64,000 nt of DNA, from contig NZ_OY775905.1 of the NCBI RefSeq assembly GCF_963675065.1, positions 1,554,756 through 1,618,755 of the forward strand. Reading direction: 5' to 3'. Below, piece by piece: positions 36,931-48,000 of the stretch; position 1 is the stretch's first letter; each line of letters starts with the position of its first letter. The DNA comes from an uncultured Draconibacterium sp. (GTDB lineage Bacteria; Bacteroidota; Bacteroidia; Bacteroidales; Prolixibacteraceae). Both the position numbers and the translations under genes were made by a program. The notes beneath the pieces were generated by a model. The model was not told where the DNA came from, ran no database searches, and saw only the letters and a list, made by a program, of their open reading frames with translations.

Positions 36931-38547
36931 ATGAATAGCTATAAATCGCACCCGCTTGCAGGATTAAAGGTTTTAGTCCTGCTAATCGCACTTTGCGTGA
37001 GTAATAACCTGTTTGCACAAAATGCACCAAATCCGTTTGCAAAAGCGCCCGAGCCAAATGCAATAGTAACCTACAATAATCCCATCATTCCGGGTTTTTA
37101 TTCCGATCCGAGTGTTTGCCGTGTTGGTGACGACTACTACCTCATCACCAGCACTTTTGAATACTTTCCCGGAGTTCCGGTTTTTCATAGTAAGGATCTG
37201 GTAAGCTGGAAACAGATCGGTCATTGTATTCACCGGAAAGAACAAATTCCGAACAGGCTAAATATTTTTGCCGCCACCCTGCGTTACCACGACGGAACAT
37301 TTTATATGATTACCACCAACGTTGGCGGAGGAGGAAACTTTTTTGTGAGTGCAAGCAATCCGGCAGGTCCATGGTCCGATCCAATTTGGGTAGATGTTCC
37401 GGGAATCGATCCCGATCTGTTTTGGGATGAAGATGGAAAAGCCTATATCATCAGTTCGCCATTTATTTTGTATGAAGTTGACTTAAAAACCGGCAAACTA
37501 TCGGAAGGTAAAAAAGTTTGGAACGGCACGGGTGGCCGATATGCCGAAGGACCACATATTTACAAAAAAGACGGATGGTACTACCTGATGGCAGCAGAAG
37601 GCGGCACCGAGGAAGCGCACTCCGAAACCATTGCCCGCAGTAACAGCATTTGGGGGCCGTACACCGACAATCCGGCCAATCCGATATTAACACAATGTAA
37701 TGCCGCCGGTCAGAATAAACCTATTCAGGGAATTGGCCATGCCGATATTATCCAGGCGCACGACAATTCGTGGTGGATTGTTTTTCATGGTTATCGTAAT
37801 ATCTCCGATAAAACGCACCATATTTTAGGTCGCGAAACCTGTCTTGCACCGGTAACCTGGCCCAAAAACGGTTGGCCGGTGGTAAACGGAAACGGAACGG
37901 TTGACGTTGATATGACCTGCCCTACCCTGCCATTAAAACCGTTTAGCGAGCCGCCATCTATAGTTGAATTTGACAACAGCGAACTTGGTTTAGACTGGAA
38001 CTATATTCAGCCGCCGGTAGAAAATAACTTTTCTCTAACGGAAAGAAAAGGTTTCTTACGTTTAAAAGGAGCTGCCGAAACCATCAGTACCAACAAACCG
38101 TCAACCTTTGTTGGACGCCGGTTAAAAGACCACCATTTTACAGCCACTACTCAACTTGAGTTCGATCCGAAAAATAAGAATGAAGAGGCCGGATTGGTTT
38201 TGCTGAACAATGGTTCGCATTTCGATATACTAGTTAGCAAAAAAGGAAACAACCGAATTCTTACCGTAAAATTACAATTTGGTCAAACCATTTACACCTC
38301 GAAAGAATACATGCTAAAACCGGGTCCGGTAAAACTGCGGGTTAGTGGCGATAAAACCACTTTTACCTTTTCGTTTGCACAAGGAAACGATGAATTTACC
38401 CCGGTTGAAACCGCCGATGCTAAATTTCTGGCCACCGAAACAGTTGGTTTCTTTACCGGTATTTATGTTGGCTTGTATGCCACCGGAAATGGCAAAGCAT
38501 CTGAAGCGAATGCCGATTTCGACTGGATTGAATACCTGAAAAATTAA
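36931..38547 (+). CDS. GH43 beta-xylosidase / alpha-L-arabinofuranosidase with C-terminal beta-sandwich
   Basis: A 538-residue secreted enzyme. Signal peptide ends near NLFAQ. The propeller contains D59 (YSDPSV), D160 (GIDPDLF) and E206 (RYAEGPH), and opens with NPIIPGFYSDPS, the hallmark of the beta-xylosidase/arabinofuranosidase subfamilies (GH43_1, 11, 12 group). A xylosidase-type C-terminal beta-sandwich covers about 340-536 (GFLRLKGAAETI..., AGLVLLNNG). It is set apart from the arabinan operon by a terminator and palindromic sites, so it may serve arabinoxylan or pectin side chains. A terminator follows its stop. Confidence 0.92.
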   Translation: MNSYKSHPLAGLKVLVLLIALCVSNNLFAQNAPNPFAKAPEPNAIVTYNNPIIPGFYSDPSVCRVGDDYYLITSTFEYFPGVPVFHSKDLVSWKQIGHCIHRKEQIPNRLNIFAATLRYHDGTFYMITTNVGGGGNFFVSASNPAGPWSDPIWVDVPGIDPDLFWDEDGKAYIISSPFILYEVDLKTGKLSEGKKVWNGTGGRYAEGPHIYKKDGWYYLMAAEGGTEEAHSETIARSNSIWGPYTDNPANPILTQCNAAGQNKPIQGIGHADIIQAHDNSWWIVFHGYRNISDKTHHILGRETCLAPVTWPKNGWPVVNGNGTVDVDMTCPTLPLKPFSEPPSIVEFDNSELGLDWNYIQPPVENNFSLTERKGFLRLKGAAETISTNKPSTFVGRRLKDHHFTATTQLEFDPKNKNEEAGLVLLNNGSHFDILVSKKGNNRILTVKLQFGQTIYTSKEYMLKPGPVKLRVSGDKTTFTFSFAQGNDEFTPVETADAKFLATETVGFFTGIYVGLYATGNGKASEANADFDWIEYLKN

Positions 38548-38556
38548 TTCAAAGCT

Positions 38557-38595
38557 AAATGGCTGCTCCGGAATTAAGGGGCAGCCATTTTGTTT
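38557..38595 (+). terminator. Terminator after the GH43 gene
   Basis: AAATGGCTGC (38558-38567) pairs with GCAGCCATTT (38581-38590) across a 13-base loop, followed by TGTTTTC. Confidence 0.8.
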
Positions 38596-38773
38596 TCAAT
38601 CTACCATTGATCTTCAATTAACACCCATCCACTTCTCCCTGGCCTGTCATTTTATAATTGTGATGTGGTAGTTTATCTTTAAAAAACCAACAAGTAAAAG
38701 CATTAGATCGCTATAAATGACTAACACAAAATATTTGTAGCTAATTTAGAGGCCATCTAAAAAATTTGAACAA

Positions 38774-39613
38774 ATGAATAGAACACTTTTTCTTAAAACA
38801 ATCCTGTTACTGATTGTGGTTGCCGGCTTAGTTCGACAAACTGAAGCTGCCAGAGTTCAACACTTAACAACTCATAGCCAATCTATGGATAAAGACATTG
38901 AGGCAGTTGTAATTACGCCGGAAGGTTATTCTGAAAGCAATTCATATCCGGTTCTTTACCTGCTTCACGGCTATAGTGGCAATCAAAACGATTGGATAAA
39001 CAGCGTGCCCGAAATTAAAAACTATGCGGATCTGTATCAGTTTATTATCGTTTGTCCGGATGGCGCTTTCTCGAGCTGGTATTTAGACAGCCCTATTGAT
39101 GAAAACATAAAATACGAAACCTATGTTGCGCATGAATTGGTGGAGTGGGTAGACGACTCGTTTAGCACCATTGCGTCGCGCGAAGGACGTGCGATTACCG
39201 GATTAAGTATGGGCGGACACGGGGCTTTGTATCTTGCATTCAGAAACCAGGATGTTTATGGCGCGGCAGGAAGTTTGAGCGGCGGAGTTGATATTCGCCC
39301 GTTCCCCAATAACTGGGATCTTTCGAAAAGACTGGGCACATATGCGGAAAACAAAGAAAACTGGGAAGAAAACAGCGTTATTAATCTCGTTCATAAGCTA
39401 ACGCCCGGGTCGCTTCAAATATCAATTGATTGTGGTGTAAGCGATTTCTTTTACGGAGTTAATTGCAGCCTGCACGAAAAGCTTCTTGAACGAAATATTC
39501 CACACGATTTTGCGACAAGACCCGGAGGACATACCTGGGATTACTGGAAAAATTCAATTGCTTTTCAAAGTGTATTCTTTCATCACTTTTTTGAGAAGGC
39601 GAAGGAAAAATAA
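38774..39613 (+). CDS. Secreted alpha/beta-hydrolase esterase (esterase D / CE1-like)
   Basis: A 279-residue hydrolase with a signal peptide (cleavage near RQTEA). The fold signs are YLLHGYSGNQNDW (oxyanion region), nucleophile S145 in GLSMGGHG, D224 (CGVSDFF) and H253 (PGGHTWDYW). This is the esterase D / feruloyl-esterase-like group found in many polysaccharide loci. Beside arabinan and arabinoxylan enzymes, removal of acetyl or feruloyl esters from arabinosyl residues is a reasonable guess, not demonstrated. It stands alone with its own terminator. Confidence 0.88.
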   Translation: MNRTLFLKTILLLIVVAGLVRQTEAARVQHLTTHSQSMDKDIEAVVITPEGYSESNSYPVLYLLHGYSGNQNDWINSVPEIKNYADLYQFIIVCPDGAFSSWYLDSPIDENIKYETYVAHELVEWVDDSFSTIASREGRAITGLSMGGHGALYLAFRNQDVYGAAGSLSGGVDIRPFPNNWDLSKRLGTYAENKENWEENSVINLVHKLTPGSLQISIDCGVSDFFYGVNCSLHEKLLERNIPHDFATRPGGHTWDYWKNSIAFQSVFFHHFFEKAKEK

Positions 39614-39637
39614 AACTGATATAAAGTACGAAACAAA

Positions 39638-39674
39638 TAAAAGCCTGATACTCATTTTGAATATCAGGCTTTCA
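39638..39674 (+). terminator. Terminator after the esterase gene
   Basis: AAAAGCCTGATA (39639-39650) pairs with TATCAGGCTTT (39662-39672) across an 11-base loop; a T-rich stretch follows. Confidence 0.8.
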
Positions 39675-39927
39675 TTTTATCCGGCCCCCTGCTATTTCAC
39701 CGAACCGTTTTTGAACGGCAACAACCTTTACCATATTAACTTGGTAACTACCGAAGTACAAAGTTTTCATTTCAGTTGTTTTTATAACTCATCCATAGAC
39801 GTGAAAATGGATACTACAATCCTGGAAAGATTTCATTTTATAATTTGAGATTGCAGTTTCAGCAATTTAGTTCAAGGGAATAATTCTATGGAAAAAGTTT
39901 AGTGATGATACATAGAATGTTACCATA
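39675..39927. other. Intergenic spacer between arabinan and fructan loci
   Basis: This stretch between two terminators separates the convergent esterase and GH32 genes. I see no supported coding region, promoter or repeat in it. Confidence 0.5.
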
Positions 39928-39965
39928 AAAAAGGAAGAACCAGATAAATTCTGATTCTTCCTCAC
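39928..39965 (-). terminator. Terminator of the fructan operon
   Basis: GGAAGAA-C-CAGA and TCTG-A-TTCTTCC form a hairpin with a 5-base loop. On the minus strand it is followed by TTTTTT. It lies about 125 bases downstream of the GH32 stop codon. Confidence 0.75.
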
Positions 39966-40088
39966 TTAAAATTTAGTTTTAAAATAGAACTAAATTTGTG
40001 GAATTTTGCCTTTATGATTTAAACAATTCCATACATAGAATTTAAATATTTGGATATCAGCGTAACACTTTTCCTTTTTGGGGCAGCT

Positions 40089-41669
40089 TTACCAAATCCT
40101 ATTTATTCCCGTAAACTTCGCGTTCACCAAAGTAAGTGCTTGTCCGGCGGTAAAAACCGTCAATTTGCTAAAAGGTTGAGAGCTAAAAAAGATCTCTGTC
40201 ATTACCAGTTCTCCGTCGTTAACAAAAACTTCGGCAGATGCCGCATCTACAAATATTTCAAGGCTGACAGTCGATCCAATTTTGTAGGGAGCAACCGAAA
40301 TTCCGGAGAATTGATCAGAAAAACTCATGTCTCCCGATTGTGTTCTATCAAACTGAAACTGCTTTGCCGATGCAGAATAGCTGAGTGTGATATTTTCACC
40401 CAGTTCATTTTCAAGCAGAATTCCAAATGATTCGGGCAATGTTTCTCCCATTTCAAACTCCAGTGATAAGCGACTTTGATTCAAGGTTAGTTCCTGTATA
40501 TCCAATTCTTTAACTCCGGAGATTTTCAACGCCTCATCGATATTCACTGACGTTGAATTATCTGTAATCAGCTCTGTTTCTTTAACCGGAGTCGATTTCA
40601 GCACGTACTGATCCTCCTTTTTGATTAACGAAAGCGTTCGGGGTAAAGTCATTGCACTGCGCCATTTCTCAGTTGGCACAACATTAGCGTAAGCCCAGTT
40701 ACTCATCCAGCCCAGGAAAATCCGTCTACCGTCTTCTTTTGGCACATCAGACCATGTTACACCGGCGTAATTATCGCGTCCCCAATCCAGCCAATTCGTT
40801 TCTTTCGAGTCGGCAGTAAACTGATGTCCATCAAAGTCACCCAAAAAGTATTGTGTTCCGGAGCCACCATTTGGTCCACCCGGATTTATATTCACAATCA
40901 ACACCCATTTTGTTTCGTCGGTTCCTTCAACTTGCAGCGGGAATAAATCGGGACATTCCCATACGCCATCATGTGTTCCGGCATCAATACCAAAATCGCT
41001 TTCGTGTTTCCAGTTTTTTAAATCATCGGAAGTATAAATCTGAACATGATCATGTGCGGAAAGTACAAGATTCCATTGTTGAATTTCTTCATTCCAAATC
41101 ACATTCGGATCACGAAAATCGCGATTTCCATCGTTTGGAATAACCGGATTCCCTTCATATTTTGTCCAACTTCGTCCTTTATCCAAACTGTAGGCAATGG
41201 CTTGCGATTCCACATCAACACCACCGCCCTGTGCAATTTCAGGATTGTGATAGGTGAAAATAGCTATTAATGGAGGATTTTCAGCCGAACCAAATCCGGT
41301 GGTATTGTTCCAGTCAACAACAGCACTACCGGAAAAAATATACCCCAAACTGTCGGGATATAAAGCAATGGGCAAGTGTTGCCAATGTACCAAATCGGTG
41401 CTAATTGCATGTCCCCAATGCATGGGGCCCCAAACCGTACTATCAGGATAAAATTGATAGAAAAGGTGATATTCTCCTTCGTAATAAACCATTCCGTTTG
41501 GGTCGTTCATCCATGCCGAATCCGGAGAGAAATGGAATTGCGGACGATACCTTTCAGTGTATGGTTTTGTTGTTTCTTCAGTATCAACTGCTTTTTTCGG
41601 ACCGGAAGAACAGGCCACGGCAAACAGCAGTACTATTGCAGCCATAAAATTCAAATACTTGTGGTTCAT
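40089..41669 (-). CDS. GH32 fructanase (levanase/inulinase/sucrose-type) lipoprotein
   Basis: A 526-residue lipoprotein (LLFAVAC, Cys20) that hydrolyses beta-fructosyl linkages of levan, inulin or fructo-oligosaccharides. The five-bladed propeller has nucleophile D56 (WMNDPNG), transition-state stabiliser D187 (FRDPN) and acid/base E238 (WECPDLF). The C-terminal beta-sandwich covers about 360-525. It is the last gene of the operon, 39 bases after a clearly related but active-site-less GH32-like gene. Levan versus inulin and endo versus exo preference cannot be decided from these motifs. Confidence 0.96.
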   Translation of the reverse strand: MNHKYLNFMAAIVLLFAVACSSGPKKAVDTEETTKPYTERYRPQFHFSPDSAWMNDPNGMVYYEGEYHLFYQFYPDSTVWGPMHWGHAISTDLVHWQHLPIALYPDSLGYIFSGSAVVDWNNTTGFGSAENPPLIAIFTYHNPEIAQGGGVDVESQAIAYSLDKGRSWTKYEGNPVIPNDGNRDFRDPNVIWNEEIQQWNLVLSAHDHVQIYTSDDLKNWKHESDFGIDAGTHDGVWECPDLFPLQVEGTDETKWVLIVNINPGGPNGGSGTQYFLGDFDGHQFTADSKETNWLDWGRDNYAGVTWSDVPKEDGRRIFLGWMSNWAYANVVPTEKWRSAMTLPRTLSLIKKEDQYVLKSTPVKETELITDNSTSVNIDEALKISGVKELDIQELTLNQSRLSLEFEMGETLPESFGILLENELGENITLSYSASAKQFQFDRTQSGDMSFSDQFSGISVAPYKIGSTVSLEIFVDAASAEVFVNDGELVMTEIFFSSQPFSKLTVFTAGQALTLVNAKFTGINRIW

Positions 41670-41708
41670 ATCATTACGTTTAATGGTTTATTTATCGTTT
41701 TATTCGAA

Positions 41709-43181
41709 CTAGAATTCAGTAATTGCTCCTTCCAATAATTTAACGGTTCCTGTCTCACTAAATAAGTTCACCTGAACCGATTCTTCGCTAAAAGAAAACT
41801 TTCGCGACAGGGAAATCAGTCCATTCATGGCAAATAATTCGGCCGAGTTCTTGTCGATAATAAGCGTCATATCCAGTTCTGGCTCGTTGGTTACGTAAGG
41901 TGCATAATAGAAACCATCCCAACTATCGGGAAAATCACGCTGTATTGAGGGGTCAGCTATATAAAAATATCTTCGCTCAGCCTGATAACCCAGGATCAGC
42001 TCCTTGCCTTCCTTTGTTGTGATAGTAACGCCAAATGATTCCGCCATACCGAGGTATAAACGGCTATTAACATCAAAAGTCAGATCGATTCGAATTGGCA
42101 AATTCAGGTTCTTTTCGATTGATTTGCCATCGGTTAATTCAGTTTCGATAATTGTTTCTATTGCAGGTTTTTCAATGGATTTTACCGGTTCTGAAAATAA
42201 ATAATAATCGTAAAATCTTTCTTTTAAGGCTAGTTGGCGGGCAAGCGAGAATTCGGTTGAGGAATTATTTGGGATATTGAATTTTTCGTAGATGGAATTG
42301 TATAAAGCTCCTATTAAAACAGGCTTTTTGTTGACGAGCCGGTAATCGGATAAAACAACAGCCTGGTAAAGATCGCTTCCATGATCAAGCCATTTTGGTT
42401 TATTGTGCGATGCCTGGTAAACAAAGCCATCGAAACTACCAACAAAATACTGAACACCACTGCCTTCGTTAGGCGAACCGCTATCGGCACTGATAAAAAG
42501 TACCCAATTCGTTTCGTTGGTTTCTGTAATTTCCATCGGGAAAAAATCGATGCTTGTCCACGATCCAGATTTTAGCACAACATCATCGCCAAAACGGCTT
42601 AAATACTCCCAGTTTTTTAAATCTGCCGATGAATAAAAACGCACTTCATAACCAGAAAGTGTTAACATGATCCAGGCCTGTGTTTCATCATTCCAAAACA
42701 CTTTTATATCCTGAATGGAGACGTTAAAATCAGCGAGTGTAATGGTGTTTTCTATGTCTTGTTTCCATGAATATCCATTGTCGTTGCTGTATGAGATTGT
42801 AAGTTCTCCATAATTCTCAGCAACTGTTCCGAAAGCAATCAAAGCAGACGCTTCTGCACTGTAATCAGTGGTTTGATTCCAATCTGCTACGATGGTTTGT
42901 ATATTCTGAACTTCAGCTTCTTCCGACTCAATACTTATTGATTTATTGCTCCAGTTTAACAAGTCATTACTTTCAGCCTTGCCAAACTTCTCTTCACCGT
43001 CAACCGTGGAATTGAAAAACAAGTGATAACTGTTTTCGGCATAAATTAAAGCTATCGGATTCTGAAGCATTGAATCTTCCGGATTAAAATGCAGGGAAAC
43101 AGCAGCTTCCTCTTTTCTATTTCCTGTACATCCCCAGAAAACAACCAAAATCAGCAATAAAACAGGAACCGGACTTTTCAT
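41709..43181 (-). CDS. GH32-like lipoprotein without catalytic residues (putative fructan-binding pseudoenzyme)
   Basis: A 490-residue lipoprotein (VVFWGC, Cys18) that aligns along its length with the neighbouring GH32 enzyme: YHLFF after the first blade, the shared NEGSGVQYF-G-FDG segment, and the C-terminal sandwich (AELFAMNG). The catalytic sites are altered: NDPNG has become QNPIA (nucleophile Asp to N41), RDP has become QDI (D158 kept), and WEC has become WTS (acid/base Glu to T209). Hydrolysis by the normal mechanism is therefore impossible. The frame is intact and the position is directly after susD, where surface glycan-binding proteins are usually encoded, so a role in fructan binding is the best guess. 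Confidence 0.88.
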   Translation of the reverse strand: MKSPVPVLLLILVVFWGCTGNRKEEAAVSLHFNPEDSMLQNPIALIYAENSYHLFFNSTVDGEEKFGKAESNDLLNWSNKSISIESEEAEVQNIQTIVADWNQTTDYSAEASALIAFGTVAENYGELTISYSNDNGYSWKQDIENTITLADFNVSIQDIKVFWNDETQAWIMLTLSGYEVRFYSSADLKNWEYLSRFGDDVVLKSGSWTSIDFFPMEITETNETNWVLFISADSGSPNEGSGVQYFVGSFDGFVYQASHNKPKWLDHGSDLYQAVVLSDYRLVNKKPVLIGALYNSIYEKFNIPNNSSTEFSLARQLALKERFYDYYLFSEPVKSIEKPAIETIIETELTDGKSIEKNLNLPIRIDLTFDVNSRLYLGMAESFGVTITTKEGKELILGYQAERRYFYIADPSIQRDFPDSWDGFYYAPYVTNEPELDMTLIIDKNSAELFAMNGLISLSRKFSFSEESVQVNLFSETGTVKLLEGAITEF

Positions 43182-43263
43182 GAGAAGAATGATTTATTAG
43201 TAAAGTTACGAAAACAGATCATGGCCGGAAGGGCGTCTTCCAACCATGATCTTCATTTATGTA

Positions 43264-45006
43264 TTAATACCCAACATTTTGTTCGTATAAACCTTTTGTA
43301 AAGTCTATCTCACGCTGCGGAATCGGGAAAAACTCGTCTCTTCCGGCAGTAAATTGAGCATCATTAAGGAAATCTTTTCTTGTTTTCTCTTTCTCCAGGT
43401 ATGCATTCAAAGTTGGTTCTGCAATTCCCCAACGTACCAGGTCGAAAAAGCGTGGGCTTTCCAATGCAAACTCCAAACGACGTTCCCATTGTAAAGCTTT
43501 GCGTGCGTTATCCTGTGTCCAGGCTAAATTCGTTCCATCGTATTCCGAAATCATATAATTTGATGGAGCAGTACCATCGTCAAAACGAGTTCTGCTGGTA
43601 CTTTCAGAGGCACGATTACGAACCTGATTAATCAGCGGACGGGCCATATCTTGCTGTCCCAGCTCGATATAAGCTTCAGCCTGCATTAACAATACATCGG
43701 CATAACGGATAATATCGATGTTTTTTGAAACACCCATAAACGGCCCTTGCTTTTTATAGCAGGAACAATCGGCAGCCTGCTGCTCTTTCATACTTTGGAA
43801 GTACCCGTAAACACCCGGATCGCGTACCCAGCTGTTGCTGAAAATATAGGATTCCTCGTTACGGTATTTATACGGGTGACCATCGATACCAATGGAGTGA
43901 TCGATACGCGGATCAACGTTTACACCATCAGGAGTAATATCTGCTGCACTCAGTTCAACATCGTTAAACGAATCGAACTTTGGTAAACCATTCTCATCGG
44001 TTGCAAAAGCATTCACCATATTCTGGCTTGGCTGATGGAATCCGCAACATCCGTATTGTGGAGCTCCGTGTGGGTAATTCAAACCATTCTCGAAGTTCAA
44101 ACGTCCTGAGGTTGTTCCGTCGCTAATTGAAAACTGAATAGCAAAAACCGATTCAGGGCCATTATCGTAACCACCCATAAAGTTTTCACCAAAATCGGCT
44201 TGCAAGCTGTACTGTCCGGATGCAATAACCATTTCGCACAGGTTAACAACTTCCTGCATACGGCTTTGGTTAATGTTTACAACCTGGTTGTTTTCATCCT
44301 GCTCGTAAGCCTGGTATAATCTTAGTTTTGCCAGATAAGCGGCAGCCGCATATTTATTGGCTCTTCCTACCTGTGATTGTGATTCTGGAAGATTATTCAT
44401 CGCAAATTCAAAGTCTTCAGCGATTTTATTCCACAGTTCATCGTTTGAATATTCGCGGTTTGACGTTTGAAGAATCTCCTCGTTGCTCAGACTTTCATCG
44501 ATATACGGAACATATTTGAACAACACTTTCAGCATAAAATGCGAATGTCCTCTCAGGAAACGTGCTTCAGCAATCCTTGTCTGACGCAGCGCAAATTCTT
44601 CGTCAGTCAACTCATTCAAAGTGCGCAATGCCGAGTTGGCACGCGAAATAGCACGGTAATAATTTTCCCATGTATAAGGTAAACCGGCCAACCAACTCTG
44701 GAATGGTTGAGTAAGGTTATATTGCTCGTAAAAGTTGTAAGGCTCAACATCGGAAACACCACCGCCTCCTTTGTAAGCATCGTCAGAGCGCACACTACCA
44801 TAAACCCACATACTTGCTATAGGGCCAATCATATCGTTGTTTCCAATTCCGGCGTAAGCCGCGGTAACTAAACCTTCAGCGCCTTCAGCCGTTGGGCTTC
44901 CGGCTGAAATGAACCCTTGCGGCTCAGTTTCCAGGTAATTATCGCACGAGACAGCCAACAGGCTAATCAGCGCAACTATATATATTTTAATATTTTTCAT
45001 TTTCAT
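43264..45006 (-). CDS. SusD-like lipoprotein of the fructan locus
   Basis: A 580-residue SusD homologue (lipobox LLAVSC, Cys21) paired with the SusC encoded 20 bases upstream. Typical segments are RIAEARFLRGHSHFMLKVLF with VPYID, the TPR-like part, IIRYADVLLMQAEAYIELG, and ALESPRFFDLVRWG with FFPIPQREIDFTKG at the end. It should bind fructan or fructo-oligosaccharides as the lid of the transporter. Confidence 0.95.
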   Translation of the reverse strand: MKMKNIKIYIVALISLLAVSCDNYLETEPQGFISAGSPTAEGAEGLVTAAYAGIGNNDMIGPIASMWVYGSVRSDDAYKGGGGVSDVEPYNFYEQYNLTQPFQSWLAGLPYTWENYYRAISRANSALRTLNELTDEEFALRQTRIAEARFLRGHSHFMLKVLFKYVPYIDESLSNEEILQTSNREYSNDELWNKIAEDFEFAMNNLPESQSQVGRANKYAAAAYLAKLRLYQAYEQDENNQVVNINQSRMQEVVNLCEMVIASGQYSLQADFGENFMGGYDNGPESVFAIQFSISDGTTSGRLNFENGLNYPHGAPQYGCCGFHQPSQNMVNAFATDENGLPKFDSFNDVELSAADITPDGVNVDPRIDHSIGIDGHPYKYRNEESYIFSNSWVRDPGVYGYFQSMKEQQAADCSCYKKQGPFMGVSKNIDIIRYADVLLMQAEAYIELGQQDMARPLINQVRNRASESTSRTRFDDGTAPSNYMISEYDGTNLAWTQDNARKALQWERRLEFALESPRFFDLVRWGIAEPTLNAYLEKEKTRKDFLNDAQFTAGRDEFFPIPQREIDFTKGLYEQNVGY

Positions 45007-45026
45007 AATTCTTTAATTTGTATTGA

Positions 45027-48000
45027 TTAGAATGCAACATTAACACCGGCAGAGAAAGTCCTTGGAATCGGGATGGTATTTACATCGGTACGTTCCGGAT
45101 CCGGTCCCTGAAATTCATTGCTCTGAATCCAAAACAGGTTTTCGGCCATCAGGTAAAAGCGAACTTTATCTATGCCAACGTTATCCAATACAGTTTTTGG
45201 CAACGAGTAACCAAGCTGGATGTTACGCAATTTGAAGTAAGACGCGTTTACGTTCAAATAACTGGAAGTACGCGTTTCGTTATTGCTATCCGACAATGTT
45301 AATGCAGGAACATCTGAATCAGAATTTTGCGTAGTCCAGGCTTTGAAAACACCAGGTCCTACGTTATCGCGACCACGAATAAAATCGTTATAGTAAGTAT
45401 AAGGATCATAACCAGTTTTTCCGGCAACTCCCGATCCGAAAACCGACAAATCAAAGTCTTTGTAATTCACATCAATTCTTAAACTATACTCTAGTTTTGG
45501 AAGCAGTGTTCCAAGGAATTTCTGGTCGAGTGAGTTGATTGCACCATCATCATTCAAATCAGCCCAGCGGATACGCCCCGGGGCAGCACCAACCTGGCTG
45601 GCATGTGCATCAACTTCTCCCTGATTTTTAAAAATACCGTCAGCTACATAACCAAAAATCGAAAGCTCTGAATGACCAAGAACTGTTTGCTCCGAGTTAC
45701 CAGGATAAGCTGTTCTAACTTCTTCAGGAAGTTCAGTGATTTTATCGGCAAAATGGCTGGCACTACCTGCAATCTCGTATGATAAGTCGCTGTTCACTTT
45801 TTTTCTGTAACTCAACGCAAATTCCCAACCTGTGTTTTTCTTGGTTGCTCCATTCAGGAACTGTAGTTGTCCTTCACCTAAAGCCGACGCTACCGGTGGC
45901 TGAATCAAAATATCGGTTGTTTTACGTGTATACCAATCGAATGCTCCTACCAACTGACTGTCGAAAAATCCGAAATCGATACCCAGGTTCAATTCATCTG
46001 TTGTTTCCCATTTCAAAGCAGGGTTTCCGGCTTGTACAGATACAAAACCCGAAGGCAGGTTTCCTGAATCCTGACCATCTAAAGCATAAGCCGAACCAAC
46101 ATTCCAGTAGTCATCAAAAAAGTCGTTGTGGAAAATACCATCAACCTGGCTGGCCACTGCTCCGTAACGAGGTTCAAACAATCCAAGACTGGCAAAATCA
46201 CCAACATCCTGGTTACCAACACGACCAACACCGGCACGGAATTTCAGATTTGAAATTTTCTCCATTCCTGTCATAAACTCCTCTTCGCTCAAACGCCATC
46301 CGAAGGTAGCTGCAGGGAAGAAACCATAACGGTTATCGGCACCGAATCGCGATGAACCATCCCGACGTAATGTGAACGACGCCAGAAAACGTTCGTTGTA
46401 GTTGTAATCGATTTTTCCGAACTGAGAGAATAAACGACTGCTTGTTGCTGTTCCAAAACTATTTCCGTTACTGGTTCCGGCGCTCAACACAAAAAACTCT
46501 TCAGTTTGCGAAGAAAATCCTTCTTTATATCCGGTGAAATCCTGAAAATTATCGCTCACCGCTTCAATACCTAAAAGGAATCCAAATTTACTTTTACCAA
46601 TATCAAGCTTGTAATTAGCAGTGTTCGACCAGGTTATACTGGTGAAGTCGCTGTTGTAAATTCGTAAGTTATTTACTGAACGGGCAATAAAACCATTGCT
46701 AAAAGCAGGTTCAATATCTTTGTCTTTCACCATCGAGTAGTCAATTCCGAGCGTTGTGCGCAGTACAAGATTTTTTACCGGCTGAATTTCAGCAAATACA
46801 CTACCAAATAAATACCTGCGATTGGTATTGTCCCAACGGTTAATATACTGCATCATTACCGGGTTATTCCGGTCGGAATAACCTGATCCAAGTGGTCCAC
46901 CATAATTGCCGTTTGAATCGTACAACGGGATTGTTGGAGCCAAAGTAATTGCCAGACCAGGCGTTGGAGCACTACCCAGGTCGGGAGTTTCCAATGTTTC
47001 GTTCGATGATACAACCTGTGCATTGATACCAAACTTCACCCGATCATCCAGCATGCTGGTTTGACCGTTGATACGGGCCGTAATACGATCGTAGTTGGTG
47101 TATTTCAGCATACCGGTATTTTTAATGTAACCAATATTCATCAATACCGAAGACTTTTCAGTTCCGCCGGAAACAGTCAGGTCGTTATTGATTACAAAAC
47201 CAGTTTCATAAGTCGCATCCTGCCAATCGGTATCGCCCGCGGGAACGTTCATATCTCCTCCAACATAAGGCTGAACGGTTACGCCATTCAGAACAGGATT
47301 GTTATAATCACCATTCCAGTCGAAGTTGTAAATTTCGCCGTATCCGCTTGTTGGATCAACACCGTCGTTTACCGATGCCTGCCACAAAGCCCGGCCACGA
47401 TCAACAGCATTCAGCATATCGTACCGTTGCGATTTTTCGCTTTGAACCGAAAAGTTAGAGTTAAACTCCACTTTAACTTCGCCTTTTTTATCCGACCCGT
47501 TTTTGGTGGTAACAATTACAACACCGTTTGATGCACGTGCTCCATAAATTGAAGAAGCTGACGCATCTTTCAATACCTGCACCGAAACAATTGAACCGGC
47601 GCTCAGTCCCTGGAACACCTCTGGTCTTTTGGTTGGTACTCCATCGATAATATACAATGGGTTGTTATCTCCCAGCGTATTAACTCCGCGAATAAGAATT
47701 CGACTGCTGGTTGCACTGGGAGTACCGGTTTTTTCAATATAAAGTCCCGGAACATGTCCTTGCAATGCCTGCATGGGGTTACCCGAACTTAAACTCACAT
47801 TTTCAATGGCATCCATTTGTACCACTTCAACCGCACCGGTTAAATCGGCTTTTCGCTGAACGCTATAACCAACGGCTACAACTTCTGCCAAACCGATGGT
47901 TTCATCCTCCATATCAATATTAATGGATGTTCTGCCTGATACTGCTATTTCCTGTGATTTCATTCCAATAAAAGAAATCTGCAGCACTGCATCGGCACCC

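Noticed and set aside
45779..46276. 165-codon open frame opposite the fructan susC
   Set aside because: It lies wholly inside a strong SusC gene on the other strand and its translation has no domain; a shadow frame.
47061..47531. 156-codon open frame opposite the fructan susC
   Set aside because: Same reason: antisense to conserved SusC plug and carboxypeptidase-like coding sequence.
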